Assembly: GCA_963837365.1 (NCBI GenBank)
Contig: CAWIMW010000003.1
Coordinates: 806,001-870,000 of the forward strand
Direction: 5' to 3'
DNA: 64,000 nt
Source: CAWBXL01 sp963837365
Lineage (GTDB): Bacteria > Acidobacteriota > Terriglobia > Terriglobales > Acidobacteriaceae
The notes beneath the pieces were generated by a model. The model ran no database searches. It worked only from the letters and a program-made list of their open reading frames with translations, and had not been told where the DNA came from. Positions 42,001-50,514 of this stretch are shown piece by piece (the stretch's first letter is position 1; every line of letters starts with the position of its first letter). Position numbers and translations under genes: made by a program.

Positions 42001-43032
42001 CTGGATTTGCGAGAACGTCAGGCGATTGCGGTCTGCGGAGAACTTGGCGCTAAGGTTGGCATTGTGGAGATTGATATTCGCGTCGTGCCATGCGAAATCC
42101 TCTACCGTCAGATTCCCGCTAGCGGAAAATGCCTTTGACGACCACGAGCTTTGACCGGATATCTGCAACTGACCTGCGCGTAAGTCACGCTGCCGGATAA
42201 CTGCCGCTACTCGTGCTAAATCAAAGTCAGCCGAATAATTTCCTTCAACCTGAGGTTGAAGAAAGTTCTGTAGCTTACCGCTGGCCTCCAGATGCGCGCC
42301 TCTGGAAGCGGCCTTAAGTGACTGGAGTTCGATGCGATTGCGTTCGACGCTGAAATGAACTTCCGCCGTCCATGCGATGGGCTGGTAGCCTTCGAATTTG
42401 AGCTCCGCCCTGCCCAGCAAAATATTGCTGTCGTAGCGGCGATGCAGCAGGCTGTAACTGGTGTCGGCCGAGAGATCGTTGAGGGTAAAGTCCAGCGGCA
42501 CTTGTTGATTGCCCAATAAGAGTGTGCCATGGCGTACATCAATACGATTCACGGAAACGGAAAATAGCTGATGCAGTTGATTCAGTCCTTGGGCTGAGTT
42601 ATCTGCACTCACGGCTGGAGACGGTTGATTGGTGGTTCCATCGGGATAGATTTCGAGATGCAAAGTGGGATGGTCGATCACGATGGCGCGAAACCCAAGG
42701 TCCCCATGAAATAGGGACCTGAACTTAAGCTCGGCGATCAAGCGGTCCACATGCAGGTAAGGGGCTTCATCCGGTTTTTCGAGACCGTGTATGGTCAGGT
42801 TCCGCAAATCGACGCGCAACTGAAAAGGGGAAATATCCAGGTTGCCGATTTCCGCCTTGCCTCCTGTGATGCGCTCCAGTTGAGCAACCAGCCGGCGGCT
42901 TACCATGCTGCGAAACGAATCGGTTGTGATGTACCAGAGCAAGGCTCCAGCGATTGCCCCTCCGCACAGAACAAGAATCAGGAAAAGCTTTCCCAACTTG
43001 CGCCAGCGGGATTTCGGTGGGGCGTCGCTCAA
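39010..43032 (-). CDS. tamB: TamB, translocation and assembly module inner-membrane component
   Basis: The 1340-residue protein has one N-terminal membrane anchor (about residues 13-32) followed by a very long beta-rich periplasmic body, with AsmA-like features early (ADLDISPFQLRVDLRNLTIHG) and the TamB/DUF490 domain in the last 400 residues (DVRLRYPPGISSTATMDLRFAG, GRADITEGELYFNGTKYHLERGEVSF, LSLLALGRTREESAQ). It would span the periplasm to an Omp85 partner, helping insertion of outer-membrane proteins or lipid transport. Its ATG overlaps the stop of the SurA-like gene, which in turn overlaps the Omp85 gene, so all three are coupled. Length is normal. Confidence 0.93.
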   Translation of the reverse strand: MSDAPPKSRWRKLGKLFLILVLCGGAIAGALLWYITTDSFRSMVSRRLVAQLERITGGKAEIGNLDISPFQLRVDLRNLTIHGLEKPDEAPYLHVDRLIAELKFRSLFHGDLGFRAIVIDHPTLHLEIYPDGTTNQPSPAVSADNSAQGLNQLHQLFSVSVNRIDVRHGTLLLGNQQVPLDFTLNDLSADTSYSLLHRRYDSNILLGRAELKFEGYQPIAWTAEVHFSVERNRIELQSLKAASRGAHLEASGKLQNFLQPQVEGNYSADFDLARVAAVIRQRDLRAGQLQISGQSSWSSKAFSASGNLTVEDFAWHDANINLHNANLSAKFSADRNRLTFSQIQGHLLGGSTTGELVVANYLPRIPDAKTHKIPQQDGTLRMRLSNLSIAEIADAVSNPHRPFDQIGVVGVTSGSVDTHWKGSPRNADIKIAVDVAAPDPVPPGRLPLDAHARFTYYGTTDELQVEQFEVSTRFTQLHATGAISQKSSLRLAATTTNLGELRPVVIALGGPQKLPLTLKGRAEFNGTVSGKLSTPSLSGNIQANDFAYTVPSTSRTAERQVHWDDLKADIQFSPKALVVRNGAIHHGATEISFALNLGLQKGVPGPNSPIDGRIDARYTDLAEVLTLAGYNYPLRGTVDLHADLSGTKAALDVQGSAVANHANAYGVDIQSAQAQFRLNDDKASFHDISIIQADQSITGSAAYNLSSQAFQFDLIGKGLNLANLPKPSTYNLAVEGRSDVHATGSGTLQEPAINATVKLRDVIVNGQPLGDSTFEARTQAGDLHLTGHSQYEQAQMTTDGTVHLRNDWPCNIKLHFTQVNADPLLRVYIKGRVNSHSLMDGDLVIQGPLRRPSELRINGDFSNITLGVGDVNIHNEGPVRFAVADKLLTIEPFHFTGDRTDLTGNGTIQLTGDRKLNLRTHGRVSLRLIESINHDFTSSGIVTVDLNITGTVPNPTAQGRFEIRNGSIAYIDLPNALSGINGALVFNQDRIQIETLTAETGGGTVQFQGYATTRNRQINFDVNVHGDDVRLRYPPGISSTATMDLRFAGSSTASMLSGDVTITRLAMSPNFDFASYLANSSRTATLSQTDPLLNSIRLNVHIVTTPELQMQTTILRLSGNADVRLRGTAAKPTLLGRADITEGELYFNGTKYHLERGEVSFRGPSGIQPFLDLQMTTRVRDYDITVSLNGPPDKLKLQYRSEPPLPEADIVSLLALGRTREESAQQQGNSAFGQDASSAILSQALNATVSSRVQNLFGGSRIKIDPQGLSTETTTSHGPQVTIEQQVTDKLTLTYSTNVAQSSQQIIQMEYNVSRNLSILAVRDQNGVVSFDVRIRQRKK

Positions 43033-43730
43033 CGGGGTTGGCTCCCGTCCGGCGGCAAAGTGATTTGCAAGCGAATGGTGCTGGCATCACGCAGGTTTTG
43101 CAGGAATTCCTTTAGAGCCTCGTTCAATTTTTGCTGGAGAAGAAGTTCACGGATTTTTGGCGCAACGTCGACCAGTGGCGGTTCCTTGGCCCCGGACTTG
43201 CGGACCTGGGGCAGGAAAGTCTGATTGTAATAATCCTCAATATTTTTGTTGTCCACCGGTAGCGTAGGCGTCAGGCGCTCATCGATCATGTGCAGGATTT
43301 CAAGTTGGGCCGCAATGTGGGCCTTTAATTCATCTTCGGTGAAGTTGTACCGTGCCAGCAGATCGTGCCAGCCCTGGTCGGTTTCGGCCTCGCGGAATTG
43401 TTGGCGCACATCTTGTAGACGCGCGTTCATAATTTTCTCATCCGGCTTGTATTGGGTAGCGGGATCCTCGTCGGAAGCCAGTGGCATTTGTTGCCGCAAG
43501 AGCTCCTGGTCAATCAAACGATTGAGGGCCGCTTTGCGGTCTTCGCCGGTCAGCTGCTGGAGAGGTTTGCCGCCGGTGAGGGCTTCGTAGGCCAGGGCTT
43601 CATCCCATTCGCTTTGCAAAATGATGTGTCCGTTTACGTGGGCCACGATGCGGTCGATAACATCGCCCGCACGGGCGGAACTCAGCGCAGCCAACAGAAA
43701 TACGGTGACGATTTGGATTCTCCGCATCAT
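43029..43730 (-). CDS. SurA N-terminal-domain chaperone, without a PPIase domain
   Basis: The 233-residue periplasmic protein has a signal peptide (MMRRIQIVTVFLLAALSSARA). DRIVAHVNGHIILQSEWDEAL is the typical SurA N-terminal opening. RLIDQELLRQQ, DELKAHIAAQLEILHMIDERL and the terminal helix (PKIRELLLQQKLNEALKEFLQNLR) complete the split chaperone domain. There is no parvulin domain, so it is a short SurA/PpiC relative acting as a chaperone only. Both ends overlap its neighbours (Omp85 upstream, TamB downstream), which suggests a dedicated chaperone for the Omp85-TamB machine. Confidence 0.85.
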   Translation of the reverse strand: MMRRIQIVTVFLLAALSSARAGDVIDRIVAHVNGHIILQSEWDEALAYEALTGGKPLQQLTGEDRKAALNRLIDQELLRQQMPLASDEDPATQYKPDEKIMNARLQDVRQQFREAETDQGWHDLLARYNFTEDELKAHIAAQLEILHMIDERLTPTLPVDNKNIEDYYNQTFLPQVRKSGAKEPPLVDVAPKIRELLLQQKLNEALKEFLQNLRDASTIRLQITLPPDGSQPR

Positions 43731-46700
43731 CAGAAAGTCTGCCCGATACTAAAGAATACGTTGAAGTGGCGGGCATGTTGCGGCACGAAGAACGTAGACC
43801 GCAGGCGATCTGGGTTATTCGGATCGATGGGGTCACTCGCATCACACCGCGCACTAAACACGGACGCGGGATTACTCGGGTCGGCGGCGGTCTGGCAACT
43901 GGGGAATGCAGGCGGATTCAGGTTATAACCGAAGTCGAAGCGCACCGGGCCGATTGGAGTTTTGTAGCGAATACCGATTCCAATCGCATGCGAAACATAC
44001 GAGTAATCGCATTGGGTTGCGGTGCTGTCCTGGAGGCAGAGTTGCGAATTTTTCTGCCGCCAGCGCAGCAGGTTGTGAAGCATGTCGTGTCCGCTGATGA
44101 AGATGTTGCCGGCATCGTGAAAGATGGCCAGGCTGAGATTGTCTCCGACGAAGGGGAGACTCAGTGGCGGGAAGCGCAGTTCGAGATTGTTGATGAACAT
44201 CGCGCTGCCGCCGATGGGAAACCCGGAATTCGGATCGCGAGGACCTGCTTGATTCAACCCGAATCCACGGTGGGAGTTGCCTCCCCCGGCAAGCAGCAGT
44301 TCAGGAAGCGGGATGGTCGGCGCGCCTGAGGACAGGCCAGGGCGGATATAAACCGTTCCTGCGAAGGGGTTCTCGATTCCGATGCGGGTCGAGCGGGCGA
44401 ACACAAACTTTCTTTCGCGCTGGGGGTTCTTGCCGAAGGCGTAGTAGGTAGAGTTCTGGACTACCAGGCGGCTGAAATCCCTTTGTGATCCGAAATAGTT
44501 GCTGGCGACTCCCCCATCAATGGTGGTGTAGTTCCCCTTTGACGGGTCAAGCGCGTTGTCTCTTTTGTCGCGGATGTAGGTGAAACCAGGCATGCCTACG
44601 CGCGCCGGTTGCGAAAGTAATGGCAACAAAACCAGGCTGGTATTGGCCGGCAGGTTTGTCGCTTGTACACGGCGATAGGTGAAGCGGTATTCCATGGTGC
44701 TGATTCGGTTCAGATTCTGAATCAAACGGACGGCGCCTTCCAGTCGCTCTGAAGTAAAAGTCGTCACGTCAATAGTGTTGTCGTAGGACAAGGAAAATGA
44801 CAACTTCAAGTTCGGGCTGGTCAACCAGCGGGGTGCTTCGTAGCCGACCAGCGCCCGCTGTTGCAGACGTCCAACGTTGGTCTTGAACGACAGCGTATGA
44901 TTGCGGCCACCGACATTCAGGCGAGTGACGCCGAACGACACTCGCGGGCTTATGCCAGTTGCTCCCTGAGCTGTGTTGGTGCCGATGGAGGGCTGGCCGG
45001 TTTGGAATTCCAGCCCCAGACCATAGTTAAAGGTGTAGCGCCTAGCCTCGGTTATGTTGACCAGGACATTCTTATATTGCTCTACGCCATCAGGATTCTG
45101 AATTGCGGTATCTACTTGATTGAAAATTCCCAAGTCGTAAAGCCGCTGTTGCGTGTTCAAAATATCCAGTTGGCTTAAGGGGTCTCCCGGCTTGACCTGG
45201 ACTTCACGGGTGGCAACCGAGCGTTTGGTATGTTGCAGGCCGGAAAGCAGCACGCTGCCGACCGATACCTGGTTGCCTTCCTGGATGGTATAGGTGACAT
45301 CCATGGCGTTGGGGTTGTCGGGAGCGGGCTTGGCCGAAGCTTCAAAGGTGGCGTCAGGAAAGCCGTTATTGAAATAGTAGTTGAGGACATTGTCGCGGTC
45401 CTGGCTGATGTATAGCTCGGAAAATGGCTGGCCTTCGGTGGAATTCAGCCGGGCCACCAGGGTGTCGTTGGGTACGGCAATGTTGCCCAGAATATTCAGT
45501 GAAGCGATGCGAGTTTGCGCGCCTTCTTCCACGTGAATGGTTATCGCGAGCTCGTCTTTATGCCCATCGTAGTCGTCTTCTACATTGGATGTGACCTGTA
45601 CGTGGCGGAAACCGTTCGAGCGGTATAGGTTCTCAATGGCCGAAAGGTCGTTGCTTAACAACTTCTGGCTGTAACGCCCGCGGGAGAGGAACTTTTCCGC
45701 GATCTGTATCTGCATGTGGGACCGCAGGGCCGGAGTATCAAAGTACTGGTTCCCGGTAATTTCCACCTTGACGACTTTGTGGCGGCCGCCCGCGTCTATC
45801 TTGTAGTTGACGACCAGTTCATTCTGCGCATTGGAGCGGCGATGCCTCTGATATTCCACCTTGGCTTCAAAATAACCGCGGCCCTGGAGATAGTTGAGGA
45901 TATTGCGGCGTCCTTCGTTGAGTAGATCGTCATCCAGGGCGTTTTCCTGAAAAACTGGAATTAGCCTCTTGATCTGGCCGCGACTGAACTTAAAACCCTC
46001 GGTTTCGATACGAACCTTGGGGCCAGGTACCACTTCGAAGGCATAGTCCACTGCGTTGTTGCGGGGATTGTAGACCTGGCTGGCGATCCTGACCTGGGTC
46101 AGCCAGCGCTCTTGTTTCTGGTATTTCTTGCGCAGCCGCTCCAGGGCGTTGCTGGTGCGGGCGGCGGTGACCTGGTCGCCGGGATGCATTTTGGCGATGT
46201 CCTGAATTTGCTGCAAAGAAAAGTTTTGGTTTCCGCTTACCGTGACCACTCCTACGTGAGCGCTGGGGCCGGGTTGGATGTGAAATATAACGTCTATTTG
46301 TTGCGTATCCGGATGCTCATTCTCTGTTTCGGTCACTGTGGAACGGTAGTAGCCGTTCTGCTGCATGAGCTGACGGACGATTTCTACTGCCCGGTCGATC
46401 TTGTCGCGAGTGAACAGTTCTCCCAAATTGAGTTTGGAGGCGTTAACGATCTGCCCAGCGGAAGGGTGGCTCGGGTTGCCTTCGACGGTTACGCCTCCGA
46501 TGAAATAATTGGGCGAGGTGCGGAAGGACAGAACCACCTTGCCGTTCGGCATGCGGTCGGCTTCAGCGCGGATATCGGCAAAACGTCCGGTCGCGTAGAG
46601 CGCCTGAACACTTTCGCGGATTTGGCGGCGATCTAGCGGTTGGTCGGTTCTTTGCTGTACGAGATCGAGGCAGACTTTGCGCTCTCCCGGCACCGTAACG

Positions 46701-46897
46701 TCGGGGAAGCTGATTTCACTGACGATGAGGCCCTCATAGCTGGTAGCCGATGAAGGATAAGCGCTTTCAGATCCAGGCGAACTTGCCGGTGAGTCCTGGG
46801 CGTATGTAAACAGCGCCAATAGCGTGACCAACGCTGGCGTCGTCAGGGATTTGCACCAAGCCCCCCTCAATCGCAGAAGTCTCCTTAGCTCAGACAA
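43730..46897 (-). CDS. Omp85-family outer-membrane protein (TamA/BamA-like) with many POTRA domains
   Basis: The 1055-residue protein has an export signal (about residues 15-33). At least six POTRA domains follow in residues about 55-600, seen as repeated 'GNxxF/Y....I' starts (VEGNPSHPSAGQIV, VSGNQNFSLQQIQ, ITGNQYFDTPALRS, ILGNIAVPNDTLV, LSGLQHTKRSVAT). The rest is an Omp85 barrel ending in Phe (FFSIGQTF), with the loop-6 motif SHRGFGLNQAGP. The start is TTG 46897; no ATG fits. A partnership with TamB is suggested by the operon. BamA normally has five POTRA domains and TamA three, so this is a long variant. It could equally be one of several BamA paralogues. Confidence 0.9.
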   Translation of the reverse strand: MSELRRLLRLRGAWCKSLTTPALVTLLALFTYAQDSPASSPGSESAYPSSATSYEGLIVSEISFPDVTVPGERKVCLDLVQQRTDQPLDRRQIRESVQALYATGRFADIRAEADRMPNGKVVLSFRTSPNYFIGGVTVEGNPSHPSAGQIVNASKLNLGELFTRDKIDRAVEIVRQLMQQNGYYRSTVTETENEHPDTQQIDVIFHIQPGPSAHVGVVTVSGNQNFSLQQIQDIAKMHPGDQVTAARTSNALERLRKKYQKQERWLTQVRIASQVYNPRNNAVDYAFEVVPGPKVRIETEGFKFSRGQIKRLIPVFQENALDDDLLNEGRRNILNYLQGRGYFEAKVEYQRHRRSNAQNELVVNYKIDAGGRHKVVKVEITGNQYFDTPALRSHMQIQIAEKFLSRGRYSQKLLSNDLSAIENLYRSNGFRHVQVTSNVEDDYDGHKDELAITIHVEEGAQTRIASLNILGNIAVPNDTLVARLNSTEGQPFSELYISQDRDNVLNYYFNNGFPDATFEASAKPAPDNPNAMDVTYTIQEGNQVSVGSVLLSGLQHTKRSVATREVQVKPGDPLSQLDILNTQQRLYDLGIFNQVDTAIQNPDGVEQYKNVLVNITEARRYTFNYGLGLEFQTGQPSIGTNTAQGATGISPRVSFGVTRLNVGGRNHTLSFKTNVGRLQQRALVGYEAPRWLTSPNLKLSFSLSYDNTIDVTTFTSERLEGAVRLIQNLNRISTMEYRFTYRRVQATNLPANTSLVLLPLLSQPARVGMPGFTYIRDKRDNALDPSKGNYTTIDGGVASNYFGSQRDFSRLVVQNSTYYAFGKNPQRERKFVFARSTRIGIENPFAGTVYIRPGLSSGAPTIPLPELLLAGGGNSHRGFGLNQAGPRDPNSGFPIGGSAMFINNLELRFPPLSLPFVGDNLSLAIFHDAGNIFISGHDMLHNLLRWRQKNSQLCLQDSTATQCDYSYVSHAIGIGIRYKTPIGPVRFDFGYNLNPPAFPSCQTAADPSNPASVFSARCDASDPIDPNNPDRLRSTFFVPQHARHFNVFFSIGQTF

Positions 46898-47018
46898 TTA
46901 GCTCTCAATGGTTTGAGGAGGTCTGAGCGGTTTGTGTTGCACTCGGTCCGGCAGATATTGAGAGTCTATGATAAAGGTTGGAAAGCAGGAAATTAATGAC
47001 CACCGGGGAACTCTGGTA

Positions 47019-48041
47019 ATGAATTGGGAGAGCGACGACAGGTATTCGCGGCAAGTGCTGTTTTCGGGAATTGGGGCGGAGGGGCAACAAAAGCTGCTCG
47101 CCTCAAAAGTGGCCGTAGTTGGGTGCGGGGCCACCGGATCGGCAGTGGTTTCCCTGTTGGCGCGGGCCGGGATTGGCACACTGCGGATCATTGACCGCGA
47201 CTATGTAGAGCCCAGCAATTTACAGCGGCAGTCGCTGTTTGATGAGGCCGACGCGGCGGAGTCGCTGCCTAAGGCAATTGCGGCGGGGCGCAAGATTGCG
47301 GCCTTCAATTCCCAGATCAGAGTCGAGCCCAAGGTTGCGGATTTGACTGCCGACAACGTGGAGGAATTGCTTGCCGGGGCGCAGTTGGTTCTGGATGGCA
47401 CCGACAACTTTGAAACCCGCTATTTGGTGAACGACTGGGCAGTCAAGAATTCCTTGCCCTGGATTTATACGGCTGCGGTGGGCAGCTATACGGCGACTCT
47501 GAATATTCTGCCGGGGAAAACGGCTTGTTTGGCGTGTATCTTTCCTGATCCGCCGGGTGGCATGGTGGAAACCTGCGAGACTGCGGGGATTTTGAACTCG
47601 GCAGTGAATCTGGGAGCTTCGATCGCGGCCACGGAAGCTCTCAAGGTGCTGGTTGGAGATGCGGCCCGGGTGCGCCGGACACTGCTTTCTTTTGATTTAT
47701 GGCGGAACGAACGGGCGGAGATTACCGCGGACAAGCCCAGGCCTGAATGTCGCGCATGCGGCATGCATGACTTTATTCATCTTGCCGGCGAGGGGCGGCC
47801 TCACATCACCTTGTGTGGACGCAATTCGGTGCAGATCCATGAGAAGCACCGGCCGATTGATTTGGTGGAGATGAGTGACCGGCTACGCGCTCATGGACCG
47901 GTGCGGCACAATGAATTTGTTTTGAAGTTTTGGCGCGAGCCTTATGAGATGACATTGTTTCCTGATGGCCGGGCCATCATTAAGGGGACCACGGATACGG
48001 CGATAGCACGCAGCCTTTATGCCAGATATGTTGGGAGTTAA
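47019..48041 (+). CDS. ThiF/MoeB/HesA-type sulfur-carrier adenylyltransferase
   Basis: The protein is about 340 residues. RYSRQVLFSGIGAEGQQKL is the classical opening of MoeB/ThiF. VAVVGCGATGSAVVSLLARAG binds ATP, DGTDNFETRYLVND holds the Mg and Asp positions, and paired CxxC motifs (CLAC, CRAC) bind zinc. It adenylates the C-terminal Gly of a ubiquitin-like sulfur carrier (MoaD or ThiS). About 90 extra residues follow the usual E1 domain; a segment MTLFPDGRAIIKGTTDTAIARSLYARYVG resembles the tail of ThiF-like proteins. No carrier gene is adjacent, so molybdopterin and thiamine roles cannot be separated. ATG 46968 is the longer start. Confidence 0.87.
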   Translation: MNWESDDRYSRQVLFSGIGAEGQQKLLASKVAVVGCGATGSAVVSLLARAGIGTLRIIDRDYVEPSNLQRQSLFDEADAAESLPKAIAAGRKIAAFNSQIRVEPKVADLTADNVEELLAGAQLVLDGTDNFETRYLVNDWAVKNSLPWIYTAAVGSYTATLNILPGKTACLACIFPDPPGGMVETCETAGILNSAVNLGASIAATEALKVLVGDAARVRRTLLSFDLWRNERAEITADKPRPECRACGMHDFIHLAGEGRPHITLCGRNSVQIHEKHRPIDLVEMSDRLRAHGPVRHNEFVLKFWREPYEMTLFPDGRAIIKGTTDTAIARSLYARYVGS

Positions 48042-48067
48042 GCATTTGCCTGCCTGGTTCGAAATAG

Positions 48068-48106
48068 CAGATTCCTCCTCTTCGCTCGGCTCATCGTCGG
48101 AATGAC
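48068..48106. repeat. CAGATTCC...TCGGAATGAC dispersed repeat
   Basis: A clear 39-base member of the family: CAGATTCCTCCTCTTCGCTC, then GGCTCATCGTCGGAATGAC. It lies in the gap after the adenylyltransferase gene. Confidence 0.75.
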
Positions 48107-48260
48107 AAAAGGAAAAGTTTTGCACATTGAATAACCACTGCAATCCACAAAACCCTTATCCAGAGCGGCTTTTCCGGTGTATGATGAGCGGAAATCCGAC
48201 TAATCGCGTCCCAGCGCGGTTTAGGATCATCAGTTTTCTCAGGTTCTTTGGAGGATGGAA

Positions 48261-48704
48261 ATGCGTCTATTAACAACCCTATCTCTGGTTCTATTACTCT
48301 CAGTATTTGCGGCCGGTCAAGCTGTGATTGTCGGTGGGACTGCAACCTCCGGCCCGGTCGGCTACGACGTTTACGCTGCACCGTTTACGCCTCGCGTGGT
48401 TACACCTTCGGTTAATCTGTCATCTCGCACCGACGGGTCTACTCAGGCCATCGTATATCCAAGCGAAGCGGCAACGCCTGTTCTGTTCGTCCAGGGCAAT
48501 GGCAGCGCCATGCAGAATAGCGCAGCCATGCGTGGCGATCTTGGTATTGCCTCGTTTGAAAGCGAAGTCAGCGCGAAGAAGTTGATGGAGTGGTATGGAC
48601 CTGCCAAGAAGGCCTCGCGCACTTACACCAACGCGGATATTGACCGCTTTAACGAAGGCACTGGGACAGTGAAGTACAACGGCAAGACTGAACAGATGAA
48701 GTAG
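48261..48704 (+). CDS. Secreted small protein, hypothetical
   Basis: The protein is about 147 residues with a signal peptide (MRLLTTLSLVLLLSVFAAGQA). A Gly/Thr/Pro-rich beta-like segment follows, then a short charged tail (SFESEVSAKKLMEWYGPAKKASRTY). ATG 48261 is chosen over 48255 because GGAGG then stands six bases upstream. The gene has no recognised family. Its stop is separated by only 2 bases from the convergent aroA stop. Confidence 0.65.
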   Translation: MRLLTTLSLVLLLSVFAAGQAVIVGGTATSGPVGYDVYAAPFTPRVVTPSVNLSSRTDGSTQAIVYPSEAATPVLFVQGNGSAMQNSAAMRGDLGIASFESEVSAKKLMEWYGPAKKASRTYTNADIDRFNEGTGTVKYNGKTEQMK

Positions 48705-48706
48705 CG

Positions 48707-50000
48707 CTAGCGCTCGAGCAGCGATTCCAGAGTTTGGTAGAACGCAGGATAGGAGATGACGGCGGCATCCGCGCCGCGGATCGTCGTCTCTCCTTCCGCA
48801 CGCAAAGCTGCAATGGCAAAGGCCATGGCAATGCGGTGATCTCCGAAGGAATTTAATCTCCGCTCCGCGCAATTTCTGCTTGCCGGGAATTTTCAGTCCA
48901 TCGTCACGTTCTTCTACTTCCGCTCCCATTGCACGCAAATTGGCTGCGACCGACGCGATGCGGTCAGATTCCTTTACTCTGAGCTCGCGGGCGTCGCGGA
49001 TCTCGATCCCGTCTTCGGTGTAGGGTGCGATGGCTGCCAATACCGGAATTTCGTCGATCAGAGCGGCGGTGTCGGCTCCAGCTAGAGCAGTTCCCTTCAG
49101 TTGCGTCCCTTCCACCTTTGCGGTTCCGACTAGTTCGCCGTGATGTTCTTCGACCTGGGTCAGGTTGATGCGCAGTCCCATGGCGATGAGGACATCGAAT
49201 AAGCGGGCGCGGGTAGGGTTCATCAAAAGATGGGTGATGGTTAACTGCGCTCCCGGAAATAACGCGGCAGCGCACAGGAAGAAAGCGGAGCTGGAAATAT
49301 CGCCGGGGATTTGCGCTGCGATGCCGTGGAGCTTCTGGCCTCCGGCGATACTTACCTGCGTACCGTTGCGTTTTACTTCGGCGCCGAAAGCGCGCAGGGC
49401 GACTTCTCCGTGGTCGCGGGTACGGATGGATTCGGAGATTTTGGTTTCACCGTTGGCGAACAGACCTGCGTGTAACAAGCACGTTTTTACTTGGGCACTG
49501 GGCACAGGCATGGAGTAATCAATGGCGTGAAGTCCTCCGCCGGTGATGCGTAGAGGAGGGCGACCTCCATTGGTTGAGCTGATTTTTGCCCCCATGATTT
49601 CAAGGGGAGTGATTACCCGCGCCATGGGCCGGCGGGATAGCGATTCATCTCCGAACAGTTCGGTGGTGAAGGTTTGTCCAGCCAAGATACCGCTCAACAT
49701 ACGGATAGTGGAACCGGAATTGCCGCAATCTAACGGCGACTTTGGCGCTTGCAGTTGTGCGCCTTGGCCGTGGATTACGACTTTTCCCTCATCGCGTTCC
49801 CATGCAACTCCTAAGCCGCGCACACAGTTCAGCGTGCTGGCGCAATCGGCGCCGGTGGAGTAATTCTCGATCTTCGTGTCGCCTTCGGCGATGGCCCCTA
49901 GCATGGCGTAGCGGTGGGAGATGGATTTATCGCCGGGGAGGCGGATGGTTCCCTTCAGATTGACGGCAGGACGAATGGTCTGCGTGGAGTTGTTTTGCAT
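48707..50000 (-). pseudogene. aroA: AroA, EPSP synthase, with a one-base frameshift near the 3' end
   Basis: 3-Phosphoshikimate 1-carboxyvinyltransferase of the shikimate pathway, about 430 residues when repaired. Motifs are LPGDKSISHRYAMLGAIAEG, LDCGNSGSTIRMLSGILAGQ, GDESLSRRPMARVI, GDISSSAFFLCAAALFPG, AIAPYTEDGIEIRDARELRVKESDRI. After LRGAEI the frame shifts: expected NSFGDHRIAMAFAIAALRA continues one base away, caused by one surplus A in the run at about 48852-48854. It ends YQTLESLLER at 48707. The ATG at 50000 gives the usual N-terminus. Since both parts are fully conserved, sequence error is likelier than loss. Confidence 0.9.
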
Positions 50001-50049
50001 GCGATATTCAATATAGCGGATGCTGGAGTTTCCCTGAATGGAACGATGG

Positions 50050-50088
50050 GAATTCAGTTCTTGGTTCTCTGTTCTCTGTTCCCAGTTA
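50050..50088. repeat. TTCTCTGTTCTC satellite-like repeat
   Basis: AATTCAGTTCTTGGTTCTCT followed by GTTCTCTGTTCCCAG lies between aroA and the 135-residue protein gene. It resembles the tract at 36544 and has the same position just after a stop codon. Confidence 0.5.
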
Positions 50089-50493
50089 CACCAAGGTTTT
50101 GGCCTCGGCTGTGGCTTCTTTGAGGATGTCTGCGGGTACTTCTTTGATGGGTACATTGAATTCAAACATGGGAGTCTCCGAGCCGCGTCCCCAGCGGGCC
50201 ACTTCCCAGTGGGCGCGGACGAATTTCACTTCGGCCTGGGCGGTGAGATCTAACAGTAATGGATGTTCGGCGCGATAGAACTTTTGTGGAAATGCGGCTA
50301 AAGGCTTGGCACCCCAAGTCGCGCCGTCGGGTGATCCGTAAATGCTGACATCCAGCGATTCCTGCTCGACGATGTTTTCGATATTCAAGGTCAGTAGGAA
50401 CACCCGGCTGGCTGCGCCACTTACACTGACTGCTGCGCCGTCGCCTTTGGCAGTTACGGTGGTCTTTTGGGGAACCAGGAACGTATCAATCAT
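50086..50493 (-). CDS. Hypothetical protein, beta-rich
   Basis: The 135-residue protein has alternating hydrophobic strands (SRVFLLTLNIENIVEQESLDVSIYGSP, VKFVRAHWEVARWGRG) and a charged helical tail. There is no signal peptide. It is upstream of aroA on the same strand with a gap of 85 bases. No family is recognised; a single beta-sandwich is a reasonable guess. Confidence 0.65.
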   Translation of the reverse strand: MIDTFLVPQKTTVTAKGDGAAVSVSGAASRVFLLTLNIENIVEQESLDVSIYGSPDGATWGAKPLAAFPQKFYRAEHPLLLDLTAQAEVKFVRAHWEVARWGRGSETPMFEFNVPIKEVPADILKEATAEAKTLV

Positions 50494-50514
50494 GGCGCGG
50501 AGATTGTAGCAAAA

